DNA from: JAKPPT01 sp964630305
GTDB lineage: Bacteria; Spirochaetota; Spirochaetia; Treponematales; UBA12059
Direction of reading: 5' to 3'
Assembly: GCA_964630305.1 (NCBI GenBank)
Contig: CAZVTR010000037.1
Location: 1-23,497 of the forward strand
Length of the DNA stretch: 23,497 bases
Part shown: positions 1 through 7,401 of the stretch, one piece after another
Numbering within the stretch: the first letter of the stretch is position 1
Layout of the letters: the number at the start of each line of letters is the position of its first letter
Program-made: the position numbers and the translations under genes
The notes under the pieces: model-generated
The model's input: the letters and a program-made list of their open reading frames with translations, nothing else
The model's database searches: none
What the model was told of the DNA's origin: nothing

Positions 1-2
1 TT

Positions 3-35
3 CTGGGCTGCCTAAAGCCCAGGGGGGTACCATGT
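3..35 (+). repeat. Hairpin plus left copy of 19-bp scaffold-end repeat
   Basis: CTGGGCT (3-9) and AGCCCAG (16-22) form a perfect 7-bp stem around a 6-nt loop. The overlapping 19 bases GCCCAGGGGGGTACCATGT (17-35) recur exactly, on the opposite strand, at 23459-23477 near the other end of the scaffold. Outside these 19 bases the two ends do not match, apart from a loose T-rich similarity inward. A dispersed element such as an insertion-sequence end is the simplest reading, but no transposase is present to prove it. Confidence 0.6.
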
Positions 36-242
36 GTGTTTAACGACCATATTTTTACAAGAGCCATTTTCGCTGTCACGATTTTTTCAGAAAAAAAAAT
101 ATAAGGATGCAAACCCAAAAACAAGATCAACAATCTTATAATTTTTAGTTTTATCAAACGACACACCTATAAAATATTCACACTATAGCGCTTTTTATCA
201 TAAAATATGAAAGTAGATAGATATTTGTATCCTATTCTTTGA
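36..242. other. AT-rich stretch with no gene recognised
   Basis: This stretch is AT-rich, with several A and T runs. I see no open frame with a credible start, no RNA gene and no convincing promoter pair. A TATAAT hexamer at 137-142 lacks a matching -35 box at the usual distance. It may hold the remains of whatever lay upstream of the shortened repeat gene that follows. Confidence 0.4.
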
Positions 243-761
243 GTGAGGATGTGTAAATCGTATAATAATTTCCTTTTCTTTATGAACAGGCACCATTCAA
301 GCAGTACTGTGCTCGAAGCTCAGCATGAGTTATTGTTTGTTATATCGCACTCGTCCATGCGCCACAGAAAACATCACAATAAATTACAATTTTCTCCCGA
401 TGGAAAGACACTGGCTTATAATGCAAAAATTGATAGCAAATGGTATGTCATTGCTGGCAAGGAAAAAGCTGGACCCTATGATGATGTTATTGAATTTAAA
501 TTTTCTTCAGATGGAAAGACATTGGCTTATACTGCACAAATTAATTACCTATGGTATATTATTGCTGGCAATGAAAAAGTTGGTCCCTATAATTATGTTA
601 GCCGTTTACAATTTTCTCCCGACGGTAATACACTGGGTTATAGAGTAGCTATTAAAGATGGAGCTGATACTAAAATACTAATCAATGGGAAGGAATATAC
701 TGGATCAATTGTTAATGGTGTTGTTATCTACATAGATAATGGTACTATATATATCAAGTAG
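243..761 (+). pseudogene. Shortened PD40-like repeat protein, probable pseudogene
   Basis: The frame encodes up to 172 residues from GTG at 243 (or ATG at 249). From about residue 47 it carries three units of the same 37-residue repeat found in the gene at 904-2286, recognisable by FSPDGKTLAY and WYVIAGKEKAGPYD. It ends in the same C-terminal cap (IVNGVVIYIDNGTIYIK). The first 45 or so residues are unrelated to the neighbour: there is no signal peptide and no good Shine-Dalgarno, and homology starts abruptly near position 385. I infer a copy that lost its 5' part by deletion or rearrangement, leaving an open but probably non-exported remnant. The 111-bp period is intact (471 to 582). A short functional cytoplasmic paralogue cannot be excluded. 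Confidence 0.55.
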
Positions 762-858
762 CACTCCACTATGCGCTTCAACTTGACTCAGCTATGGCAC
801 GATTCTTGTTTATCATTAATAGGTTTATTAGGCAAGAAGAGCGCCTGTGTATACTAAA
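760..858 (+). repeat. Post-gene block, copy 1, with conserved hairpin
   Basis: The sequence after the stop codon matches 2283-2390 at roughly 80-85 percent by eye, so the duplication extends past the coding region. Within it, 796-807 and 834-845 form a hairpin: outer stem GGCAC/GCGCC with one mismatch, a symmetric GA/GA internal loop, then TTCTTG/CAAGAA. No T-run follows, so it is not a typical intrinsic terminator. Its role is unknown; mRNA 3'-end protection or a recombination relic are possible. Confidence 0.55.
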
Positions 859-903
859 TGGGTTAGACACATGTTTGTCTTACTGTTACCTTAGAAGGAA
901 ACT

Positions 904-2286
904 ATGAAAAAGATTGCGATTATTTTATGCCTATTCGTGTTTGTACTTAAACTGCATGCACAAACAATTGTTGATACAACAACGGAAGATATATTGCAGA
1001 TTGGAGTCATTGATGGAAAAACTCCTGTGTATGTTTCGAAAACAATAAGAGAGGGACTTATATCAACAATTGTTGAATATTATGTCACAATAGGCAATGA
1101 AAAAACTGGTCCCTATGATTATATTGATTGGTTAGAATTTTCTCCCGATGGAAAGACACTGGCTTATAGTGCACAAATTGATAACAAATGGTATGTCATT
1201 GCCGGCAAGGAAAAAGCTGGTCCCTATGATACTGTTATGTATTTACAATTCTCTCCCGATGGAAAGACACTGGCTTATCGTGCAGAAATTGATGGCGAAT
1301 ATTATATCATCGCTGACAAGGAAAAAGCTGGTCCCTATGATTATGTTATCTGGTTACAATTTTCTACCAATGGAAATACACTTGCTTATAATGCAGAAAT
1401 TGATGGCAAATGGTATTTCTTTGTTGGCAAGGAAAAAGCTGGGCCCTATGATTATATTAGCTGGTTACTATTTTCTCCCAATGGAAAGACACTGGCTTAT
1501 CTTGCAAAAATTGATGGCGAATATTTTATCATCGCTGGCAAGGAAAAAGCTGAACCCTATGATGATGTCCGGGGTTTACAATTTTCTCCCGATGGAAAGA
1601 CACTGGCTTATATTGCACAAATTGATAACAAATGGTATGTCATTGCCGGCAAGGAAAAAGCTGGGCCCTATGATTTTGTTTGGTATTTTCAATTTTCCCC
1701 CGCTGGCAAGACACTAGCTTATATTGCTCAAATTGATAACAAATGGTATGTCATTGCCGGCAAGGAAAAAGCTGGTCCCTATGATGATGTTAGCTGGTTA
1801 CAATTTTCTCCCGATGGAAAGATACTTGCTTATTGTGCAAAAATTTATGGCGAATGGTATGTCATTGCCGGCAAGGAAAAAGCTGGTCCCTATGATGATG
1901 TTAGCTGGTTACAATTTTCTCCCGATGGAAAGACACTTGCTTATTGTGCAAAAATTTATAGCGAATGGTATGTCATTGCCGGTAAAGAAAAAGCTGGTCC
2001 CTATGATGCTGTTTTGTATTTTCAATTTCCCCCCAATGGCAAGACACTGGCTTATGAAGCAGAAATTGATAACAAATGCTATATCATTGCTGGCAAGTAT
2101 AAAGCTGGTCCCTATGATGATGTTAGCTGGTTACAATTTTCTCCCGATGGAAAGGCATTGGCGTATACAGCATTTATTGAACATGATGTCTATACTAAAA
2201 TATTGACCAATGAGAAGGAATATATTGGAGCAATTGTTAATGGTGTTGTTATCTATGTAGATAATGGTAAGATATACATCAAGTAG
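904..2286 (+). CDS. Secreted protein of ten 37-residue PD40/WD40-like repeats
   Basis: This 460-residue protein begins with a signal peptide (MKKIAIILCLFVFVLKLHA, cut probably before Q20), so it should be periplasmic or exported. A spacer of about 48 residues follows, then ten units beginning at G69. Each unit is exactly 37 residues with the pattern GPYDxVxWLQFSPDGKTLAY, then xAxIDxxWYVIAGKEKA. The protein closes with a 22-residue cap. FSPDGKxLAY is the hallmark of TolB-type PD40 and WD40-like propeller blades, so a beta-propeller or extended beta solenoid used for binding is likely; no catalytic residues are visible. AAGGAA at 895-900 is the ribosome site. Differences between units cluster at a few positions (after GPYD, around LAY, and in the ID turn). 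The ligand and function are unknown. Confidence 0.85.
   Translation: MKKIAIILCLFVFVLKLHAQTIVDTTTEDILQIGVIDGKTPVYVSKTIREGLISTIVEYYVTIGNEKTGPYDYIDWLEFSPDGKTLAYSAQIDNKWYVIAGKEKAGPYDTVMYLQFSPDGKTLAYRAEIDGEYYIIADKEKAGPYDYVIWLQFSTNGNTLAYNAEIDGKWYFFVGKEKAGPYDYISWLLFSPNGKTLAYLAKIDGEYFIIAGKEKAEPYDDVRGLQFSPDGKTLAYIAQIDNKWYVIAGKEKAGPYDFVWYFQFSPAGKTLAYIAQIDNKWYVIAGKEKAGPYDDVSWLQFSPDGKILAYCAKIYGEWYVIAGKEKAGPYDDVSWLQFSPDGKTLAYCAKIYSEWYVIAGKEKAGPYDAVLYFQFPPNGKTLAYEAEIDNKCYIIAGKYKAGPYDDVSWLQFSPDGKALAYTAFIEHDVYTKILTNEKEYIGAIVNGVVIYVDNGKIYIK
1108..2217 (+). repeat. Ten tandem 111-bp coding repeats
   Basis: GPYD-type unit starts run from 1108 to 2107, a distance of 999 bp or nine exact periods, so no unit carries an indel. 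Units 7 and 8 (starting at 1774 and 1885) appear to differ at only two bases, implying recent duplication. Others are more diverged, and the tenth changes into the C-terminal cap. Because 111 is a multiple of 3, gain or loss of whole units keeps the frame. The other two forward frames are also largely open through the array as a by-product. Confidence 0.93.
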
Positions 2287-2390
2287 CACTCCCCTATGCG
2301 CTTCAACCGGACTTAAGCTATGGCGCGATTCTTGCTCATTATCTATAACTTATTAGGTAAGAAGAGCGCCTATGTTTGTTTACATACTAA
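2283..2390 (+). repeat. Post-gene block, copy 2, with conserved hairpin
   Basis: This is the second copy of the sequence at 760-858, again starting at the stop codon of a repeat gene. The hairpin is better paired here: GGCGC (2322-2326) with GCGCC (2366-2370), a GA/GA internal loop, then TTCTT (2329-2333) with AAGAA (2359-2363) and a 25-nt loop. Retention of the stem and of the tandem GA mismatch in both copies is either simple inheritance or a sign of an RNA-level role. Confidence 0.55.
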
Positions 2391-2426
2391 AAATATATTT
2401 TGGAGCATAACGCATAATATTACTCC

Positions 2427-2480
2427 GTTCAACTTATTTGAACGTTCATACTTGCAATACTTTTTCAAACTAGCTATGAT
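2427..2480 (+). promoter_or_regulatory. Candidate promoter and palindromic operator of the MFS gene
   Basis: TTGCAA (2452-2457), a 17-bp spacer and TATGAT (2475-2480) fit a sigma70-type promoter. Transcription would start about 7 bases after the -10, which is the ATG at 2487 itself. Just upstream are two overlapping inverted repeats: GTTCAA/TTGAAC (2427-2432 and 2438-2443) and the perfect palindrome TGAACGTTCA (2439-2448). They are placed as an operator for a dimeric regulator would be. No regulator gene is nearby. Confidence 0.45.
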
Positions 2481-2486
2481 AGCCCC

Positions 2487-3827
2487 ATGCGATTTTCACC
2501 AAAGAAACTTATAGAAGAGTATAAGGAAGCTTTTTCGTTATTCAGCCACAATATAAAATACTTTCTGCTTGGCAATGTAATGTTGGGCATTGCATCCAAT
2601 ATGGTACAGCTGCTCTTAAACCTGTACATGAAAAGCCTGGGGTTTTCTGGTGCCTCGATTGGCCTGGTGCTGTCATACAGAGCATTGGGGTCGTTTCTGA
2701 TTGCACTCCCGGCAAGCATACTCGTTGCACGGCTTGAACCCAAACTCATACTAATCGGAACAGCAATACTCCTCGGCGCGAGCTATACTGCCCAGAGCAT
2801 TTTCTCATCATTTGGTGCAATCGCTGCAGCTGTCTTCTTTACCGGCGTTTTTAATTCTGTGTACCAGGTAGCGGCAGGTCCGTTCTTTATGCGCAATTCC
2901 GGTGAAAAAGAACGCACGCATATTTTTGCGTTAAATGGCGCACTCGGCATGGGGACAGGTGTTATCGGTTCGCTGTTTGGCGGCATAGTCAAAGATATCA
3001 TTTTTGAAGCCAGTCATAATGAACCCTATTCCTACGCAATGACGCTGCTCACTGCCGTATGTTTTATCATTGCGGCCATTATTCCTTTTTCTAAAATCTC
3101 AAGACAAAAGGCACCGCAAGCAGGAAGGCGGTTATTTTTTTCTAAAAAACCAAAGTCAGCTGATTTAGAACCATCTGTAAAAACAAATTTTAATGACAAA
3201 AACTGCTCGGCTCCAGAATCGGCCGTAGTTCAAAAAACTGTAAATACCACGATACTGCTCTATGCTAAAATCTTGATTCCCGGGTTTATCGTCGGAATGG
3301 GCGCAGGTCTTACAATCCCCTATTTGAACTTATACTTTAAAAACACGTTTTCTATGTCAGATTCGGTGATTGCAATTATTTTTTCTTTAGGACAGGTTAT
3401 TACGTTTATTGGCATGATGTCTGGCCCCATCATTGCAAGACGAATTGGCAAAGAGCGTACTATTTTCTTAACGCAAATAATATCCATACCTTTTATACTT
3501 GTGCTGACCTATTTACATTTCATTCCGGCAGTAATTGTTGCATTTCTAATAAGACAGGGGCTCATGAATATGAGCAGTCCCATAAACGATAATTTTGCGT
3601 TGGAAATGGTTCCGCATGAACAGCAGCATCTCATGAATGCATTAAAAATGCTCAATTGGACAGGCTCATGGATGGTTTCTGCGCGGATATCGGGCAACAT
3701 GATAGACACGTATGGCTTTGCACCGAGCTTTACACTTACCGCAATACTCTATGCAGTTTCAAGCGGTCTGTTCTGGCTATTTTTCCTCAGAAAAAAGCCA
3801 ATTGATGCATTAAGCCTTGCAAATTGA
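2487..3827 (+). CDS. Major facilitator superfamily transporter
   Basis: This 446-residue hydrophobic protein has the size and two-half layout of a 12-helix MFS carrier. A short cytoplasmic N-terminus is followed by a first membrane half to about residue 205. A hydrophilic central loop, rich in Lys, Ser and Asn (about 206-257), separates it from the second half. ARRIGKERT in the second half resembles the conserved MFS loop motif (GxxxDRxGRR type). The substrate cannot be read from the sequence; drug efflux and sugar or nucleoside transport are equally possible. There is no Shine-Dalgarno before the ATG and no alternative start just upstream in frame, which fits a leaderless message. It stands alone, between the repeat genes and the carboxykinase unit. 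Confidence 0.8.
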   Translation: MRFSPKKLIEEYKEAFSLFSHNIKYFLLGNVMLGIASNMVQLLLNLYMKSLGFSGASIGLVLSYRALGSFLIALPASILVARLEPKLILIGTAILLGASYTAQSIFSSFGAIAAAVFFTGVFNSVYQVAAGPFFMRNSGEKERTHIFALNGALGMGTGVIGSLFGGIVKDIIFEASHNEPYSYAMTLLTAVCFIIAAIIPFSKISRQKAPQAGRRLFFSKKPKSADLEPSVKTNFNDKNCSAPESAVVQKTVNTTILLYAKILIPGFIVGMGAGLTIPYLNLYFKNTFSMSDSVIAIIFSLGQVITFIGMMSGPIIARRIGKERTIFLTQIISIPFILVLTYLHFIPAVIVAFLIRQGLMNMSSPINDNFALEMVPHEQQHLMNALKMLNWTGSWMVSARISGNMIDTYGFAPSFTLTAILYAVSSGLFWLFFLRKKPIDALSLAN

Positions 3828-3895
3828 ACCTTTTTGAAAACCATATCAATATAAAAACTCGAAAACCATGTAGCCAGATAATCAGTGTAGCCTAC

Positions 3896-3924
3896 TAGAA
3901 AACTCAAACTTTTCTCGTTACAAT
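3896..3924 (+). promoter_or_regulatory. Candidate promoter of the carboxykinase-hutI unit
   Basis: TAGAAA (3896-3901) and TACAAT (3919-3924), separated by 17 bp, are a moderate match to the sigma70 consensus. They would give a leader of about 20 nt containing the strong ribosome site GGAGGAAAC just before the ATG at 3952. The -35 match is only 4 of 6. No terminator is visible between the MFS gene and this point. Confidence 0.35.
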
Positions 3925-3951
3925 AAAATAAATACTTGAGCGGAGGAAACA

Positions 3952-6900
3952 ATGCCCAAACGTGATTTAGGCCTATCCCTTGATATTAATAATCCTGCAG
4001 AACGTGGAAAACTTATATCCTATATCAACCTAAAACTTTCCAGCATGGGACTTCCCGTATATTCAAAAGAAGGCACCAGCTTTCTCAATATCGCTAACGA
4101 CATGATTGCGAACTATCGGGAAAAAAACCGGCTGCTAGGTAAGTATCTGCCGCCCTGCGATATGCGTATTCAGGAATTCCTCGATGCATATTTTCATGAT
4201 TTACCAGAACACGAACGGCCTGCACTTCCAGCGCAAACCGTAACGCTCGATCGCTACGGTATGGCACGGCTCATGTCACTCCCTCCCGATGCGCATGTAT
4301 ACAGTTCTCCAAGCCTCACCTCATACCGAATACGCAATGGTATTCTCCATAACCCTAAAAATGACCGCCGCACGACAGAAGGTGTTTTCCATATTGCAGA
4401 AGGCGGACTTCCCGTACCGCTCGACAAAAAAGAAGTTCCTAAAATCGCCTTTGCACGAATGCTTGCAAAGGCATTTAATCCTCCTGAAGATCTCATGATT
4501 ATTCCGTTTACAGCATCTGAACCACAAAAAGCAAAAGCATTTGTATCGCTCTATTTACGACCTACCGTCGTGCCCGAAGTACCCGGCTTTATTCAGGAAA
4601 AAGCCCTGGAAACTCGATTTTTTGCACCAGGTTCACTTGTTGCAAACCTTGATTTTGTCGAAAGTATTTTTGGTAACGCTGGTGATCCGTATATTCCGGC
4701 AAATGATGCAGCACTCGACCCGCTCACGTGGACAGGGCATACCTCCTGCATTATTCTTGCGATACACCTCACCTCATGCACTAAAAAAGAACTTGGTCTT
4801 CCTGAATACAGCAAAGCCACCGAACGCCAGAAGCGTGACGGCATGTGCTGGAAAGACCCCGATGAACTCTATAACGACGGAAAAGCTTTCAAAGTCTGCG
4901 CCCGCGACGATCACGGAGTCATGGTAACGATCATTGCTGATAACTATTTTGGCTACTCAAAAAAAGAAATCAAAACACAAATTTCCTATTCTGCAAATTT
5001 GTATGGACTTGCAGAAGAAGAACATGCCGGCGGCGCCCTTGTGTTTCCCTCATACAATTTAGGCAACCGCTTTGTCCCAGATACTAATCTTAAAAATAAG
5101 GGACAGACCCTCCAAACTGTTATGGATCTTTTGGGGAGCCGTGTTGAGTACAACCCCGAAGGCTACTGCATCGACCGCATTTACCACGAAATTGTGTACA
5201 TTCCCGAAAACGCAATTATAGAACTCGATGAACAAAAGGTTTGCTGGTCTAATGAAACCGGTGAGCATGCAATACCGCTTAAGCCTGAATGTGTCTACAT
5301 ACACCCAACGGGTTACAAAATTCAGCTTGACCAGCACCCGGTGAGCGGAACCTGGCGCCTCATTGGCACTAATCCTGACTGCCTCCTCTGCCATAAACCA
5401 AGCACCGTATCTGGCGGCGGCAAATCAGAAATTTCAAAATCAATTTTTGATGCCATTACGAGCGGTCCCTTTGTAATTGCCGATTACGCTGCCGACATCA
5501 AAAAAGCCGAAGAGATAATTAATTATAACTATGGTCATCGGTTCAAAGACGAAAAAGAAAACCATGGAGATCAATCACGACCAATTCTTTCTCCAAAACG
5601 ATCTCTCGGCAGCGTTATAAAATTATTATCACCATCACCATTATACACCGATGAGTTTAACGCCTGGCTCATGGCTATTCCCGACCGCGTTAAAGCCCTG
5701 GTATTCCTTGTAAAACGTTTCTACCGCCCGGAATGGGGGAACAACTGGGCAGAACATTTCAAAGCCGACATGATAAACGGCACACAAGGCAATGTTCTCA
5801 AATATAAAGGAAGACCGATTCAAGCCTCATATCTCCGAGTCGGATTCAATGAACACGGAGATAGATCCCTCCATAAATTGCGCCAGGACTTTATGCCTGC
5901 CCAAAAGATTCAGTGGGAAGACGATATAACCGCAAGCATCACCGTTCCTGCAAAAAAACTTCCCAACCTTCCCGATGGCACAGCATCGCTGGCTCTAAAA
6001 ATTGCAAAAAACTGCGAAGCGCGCTTTTTCCAGCGGCCCGATGATGCAGTTATCCGCGGGTATGACAAACAAGCCGAGTCCGACATGGCACGCCGTGATA
6101 ATTTTATAAGCAACTTTGAGCCACTGACTCGTTCAAAGGCTAATGAGATTCTCACACGGTTTATCGAATACTCTGAGTATACTGAACCAATGCGCACCAT
6201 GATTAAAGAAGCAGAGGCTGATGATTCTATTCAATACTTTGTTTGTTCATCATTCCCGCGCATGGTTGACGGTAAGCCATCAAAAAACCCACGATACCTC
6301 CAGCTTGACAGAAACTATATCAACCCGCGGGACAGGTACATTGCCGATGTCGGCACTCGACTAACTCGCCTCGTCAAGGAAGACATTCCTATTATCTACC
6401 CTGTCGGAGCAGTGCTGCCAGGAAGGCGAAACAATCCTCCTGAACCAGGAATTAGGCCGCTTGCGGTATACAATCCCATTCACTATCAGGAACTTCCTGA
6501 GCTCTTTATGGATTTTGTCTGCTCACTTACCGGTAAAAGCCCCTCGACCACCGGTGCGGGTTCTGAAGGAGCGCTTACAAAAGGACCATTTAACTCTCTT
6601 CCTCCTACTACAGACCTTAACAACGCACTCCTTTCTTTCATTTTGTGCGGTTATAATGGATTTACCTCAGCTGCTGGTTACATTGGCCATAAGTATAAAA
6701 TTGAACATGATATTTCACTGCTAATACCGGAAATCTGGAGCAGGCTGACCCCGCAAGAGCGTGAACCCTCATTTCTCATACAAAACGGATACCTCGAAAA
6801 GGTTAATGATTTTGAATGGAATGGCAAAACCATTCTCGCAAGCAGGCTTGGTTACCGCATTACAAATCTTTTTGCTGCACACTTCCTGGGCCGAATTTTT

Positions 6901-7401
6901 GACTCACCAGGTTCTGTATTTCCTGAAGATATGCTTAAACCAGAGCTGCAAAGCATGGAAAACTTTGTTGATGGTATCGAGAACATCACTGAAGCGCAGG
7001 CAAAATCTGCGCGTAACTATATAGAGGACGGTTCGGTAGAAGCAGCGATACCTCCGCTTAAAGCTATTCTGTATATAATGGCCGAAGGCTCCTATCAAGG
7101 CATGAAAGCCGATAATCCAGAAATACGAAAACTATTTACGCTGGAATATGTACTTACCTCGAGCTGGTACCAGGAGCGGCTTTTTAATTGGACCGCAATG
7201 GAAAAGCAGCGGCTGCTCACCAGTAAACAACACCTCCAAAAATGGCTCGATACACATCAAGAATGGCCGGAAGCAGAACGAAAAGAAATAACCTCCAAGC
7301 TCAAAGCGATTGATCAAGTGCTCCAGGAGTTTGGGAAACCATCGTTTGCCGAATCTCTGAAAGGTACAATTGGAAGGGACACATTATACTATGGCAAATA
7401 A
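3952..7401 (+). CDS. Probable PPi-type phosphoenolpyruvate carboxykinase
   Basis: The predicted protein has 1149 residues and a strong ribosome site (GGAGG before ATG 3952). Its length and motif style fit the diphosphate-type PEP carboxykinase family (EC 4.1.1.38) known from Propionibacterium and Entamoeba, about 1100-1150 residues and nearly twice the GTP or ATP enzymes. That enzyme interconverts oxaloacetate plus PPi with PEP, CO2 and phosphate in the cytosol. Visible motifs are NYFGYSKKEIKTQ (331-343), EEEHAGGA (355-362), a P-loop-like STVSGGGKSEISKS (484-497) and TGKSPSTTGAGSEG (about 860-873). No signal peptide or membrane segments are seen. The assignment rests on remembered family features, not on a search. 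The alternative is an uncharacterised large protein with a kinase-like P-loop. It overlaps hutI by 11 bp, so the two are probably co-translated. Confidence 0.62.
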   Translation: MPKRDLGLSLDINNPAERGKLISYINLKLSSMGLPVYSKEGTSFLNIANDMIANYREKNRLLGKYLPPCDMRIQEFLDAYFHDLPEHERPALPAQTVTLDRYGMARLMSLPPDAHVYSSPSLTSYRIRNGILHNPKNDRRTTEGVFHIAEGGLPVPLDKKEVPKIAFARMLAKAFNPPEDLMIIPFTASEPQKAKAFVSLYLRPTVVPEVPGFIQEKALETRFFAPGSLVANLDFVESIFGNAGDPYIPANDAALDPLTWTGHTSCIILAIHLTSCTKKELGLPEYSKATERQKRDGMCWKDPDELYNDGKAFKVCARDDHGVMVTIIADNYFGYSKKEIKTQISYSANLYGLAEEEHAGGALVFPSYNLGNRFVPDTNLKNKGQTLQTVMDLLGSRVEYNPEGYCIDRIYHEIVYIPENAIIELDEQKVCWSNETGEHAIPLKPECVYIHPTGYKIQLDQHPVSGTWRLIGTNPDCLLCHKPSTVSGGGKSEISKSIFDAITSGPFVIADYAADIKKAEEIINYNYGHRFKDEKENHGDQSRPILSPKRSLGSVIKLLSPSPLYTDEFNAWLMAIPDRVKALVFLVKRFYRPEWGNNWAEHFKADMINGTQGNVLKYKGRPIQASYLRVGFNEHGDRSLHKLRQDFMPAQKIQWEDDITASITVPAKKLPNLPDGTASLALKIAKNCEARFFQRPDDAVIRGYDKQAESDMARRDNFISNFEPLTRSKANEILTRFIEYSEYTEPMRTMIKEAEADDSIQYFVCSSFPRMVDGKPSKNPRYLQLDRNYINPRDRYIADVGTRLTRLVKEDIPIIYPVGAVLPGRRNNPPEPGIRPLAVYNPIHYQELPELFMDFVCSLTGKSPSTTGAGSEGALTKGPFNSLPPTTDLNNALLSFILCGYNGFTSAAGYIGHKYKIEHDISLLIPEIWSRLTPQEREPSFLIQNGYLEKVNDFEWNGKTILASRLGYRITNLFAAHFLGRIFDSPGSVFPEDMLKPELQSMENFVDGIENITEAQAKSARNYIEDGSVEAAIPPLKAILYIMAEGSYQGMKADNPEIRKLFTLEYVLTSSWYQERLFNWTAMEKQRLLTSKQHLQKWLDTHQEWPEAERKEITSKLKAIDQVLQEFGKPSFAESLKGTIGRDTLYYGK

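Noticed and set aside
325..648. Open frame overlapping the shortened repeat gene
   Set aside because: Same periodicity artefact in another frame; no independent start signal.
1148..2206. Long Met/Leu/Lys-rich open frames in a second forward frame (1148-1717, 1724-2206)
   Set aside because: They are by-products of the 111-bp period: a frame open in one unit is open in all. They lack ribosome sites and signal peptides, and the main frame carries the recognisable PD40-like motif.
1108..2217. CRISPR array
   Set aside because: Units are 111 bp with no spacers, in frame, and translate into one continuous protein repeat.
760..2390. Post-gene blocks as integron attC sites with gene cassettes
   Set aside because: Integrons occur in some treponemes, but here there is a single stem, no matched RYYYAAC/GTTRRRY boxes at the block ends and no integrase, so the attC reading is unsupported.
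2320..2514. 64-residue open frame after the second repeat gene
   Set aside because: It lies in the duplicated flank, crosses the MFS promoter and start, has no ribosome site and no intact counterpart in the first copy.
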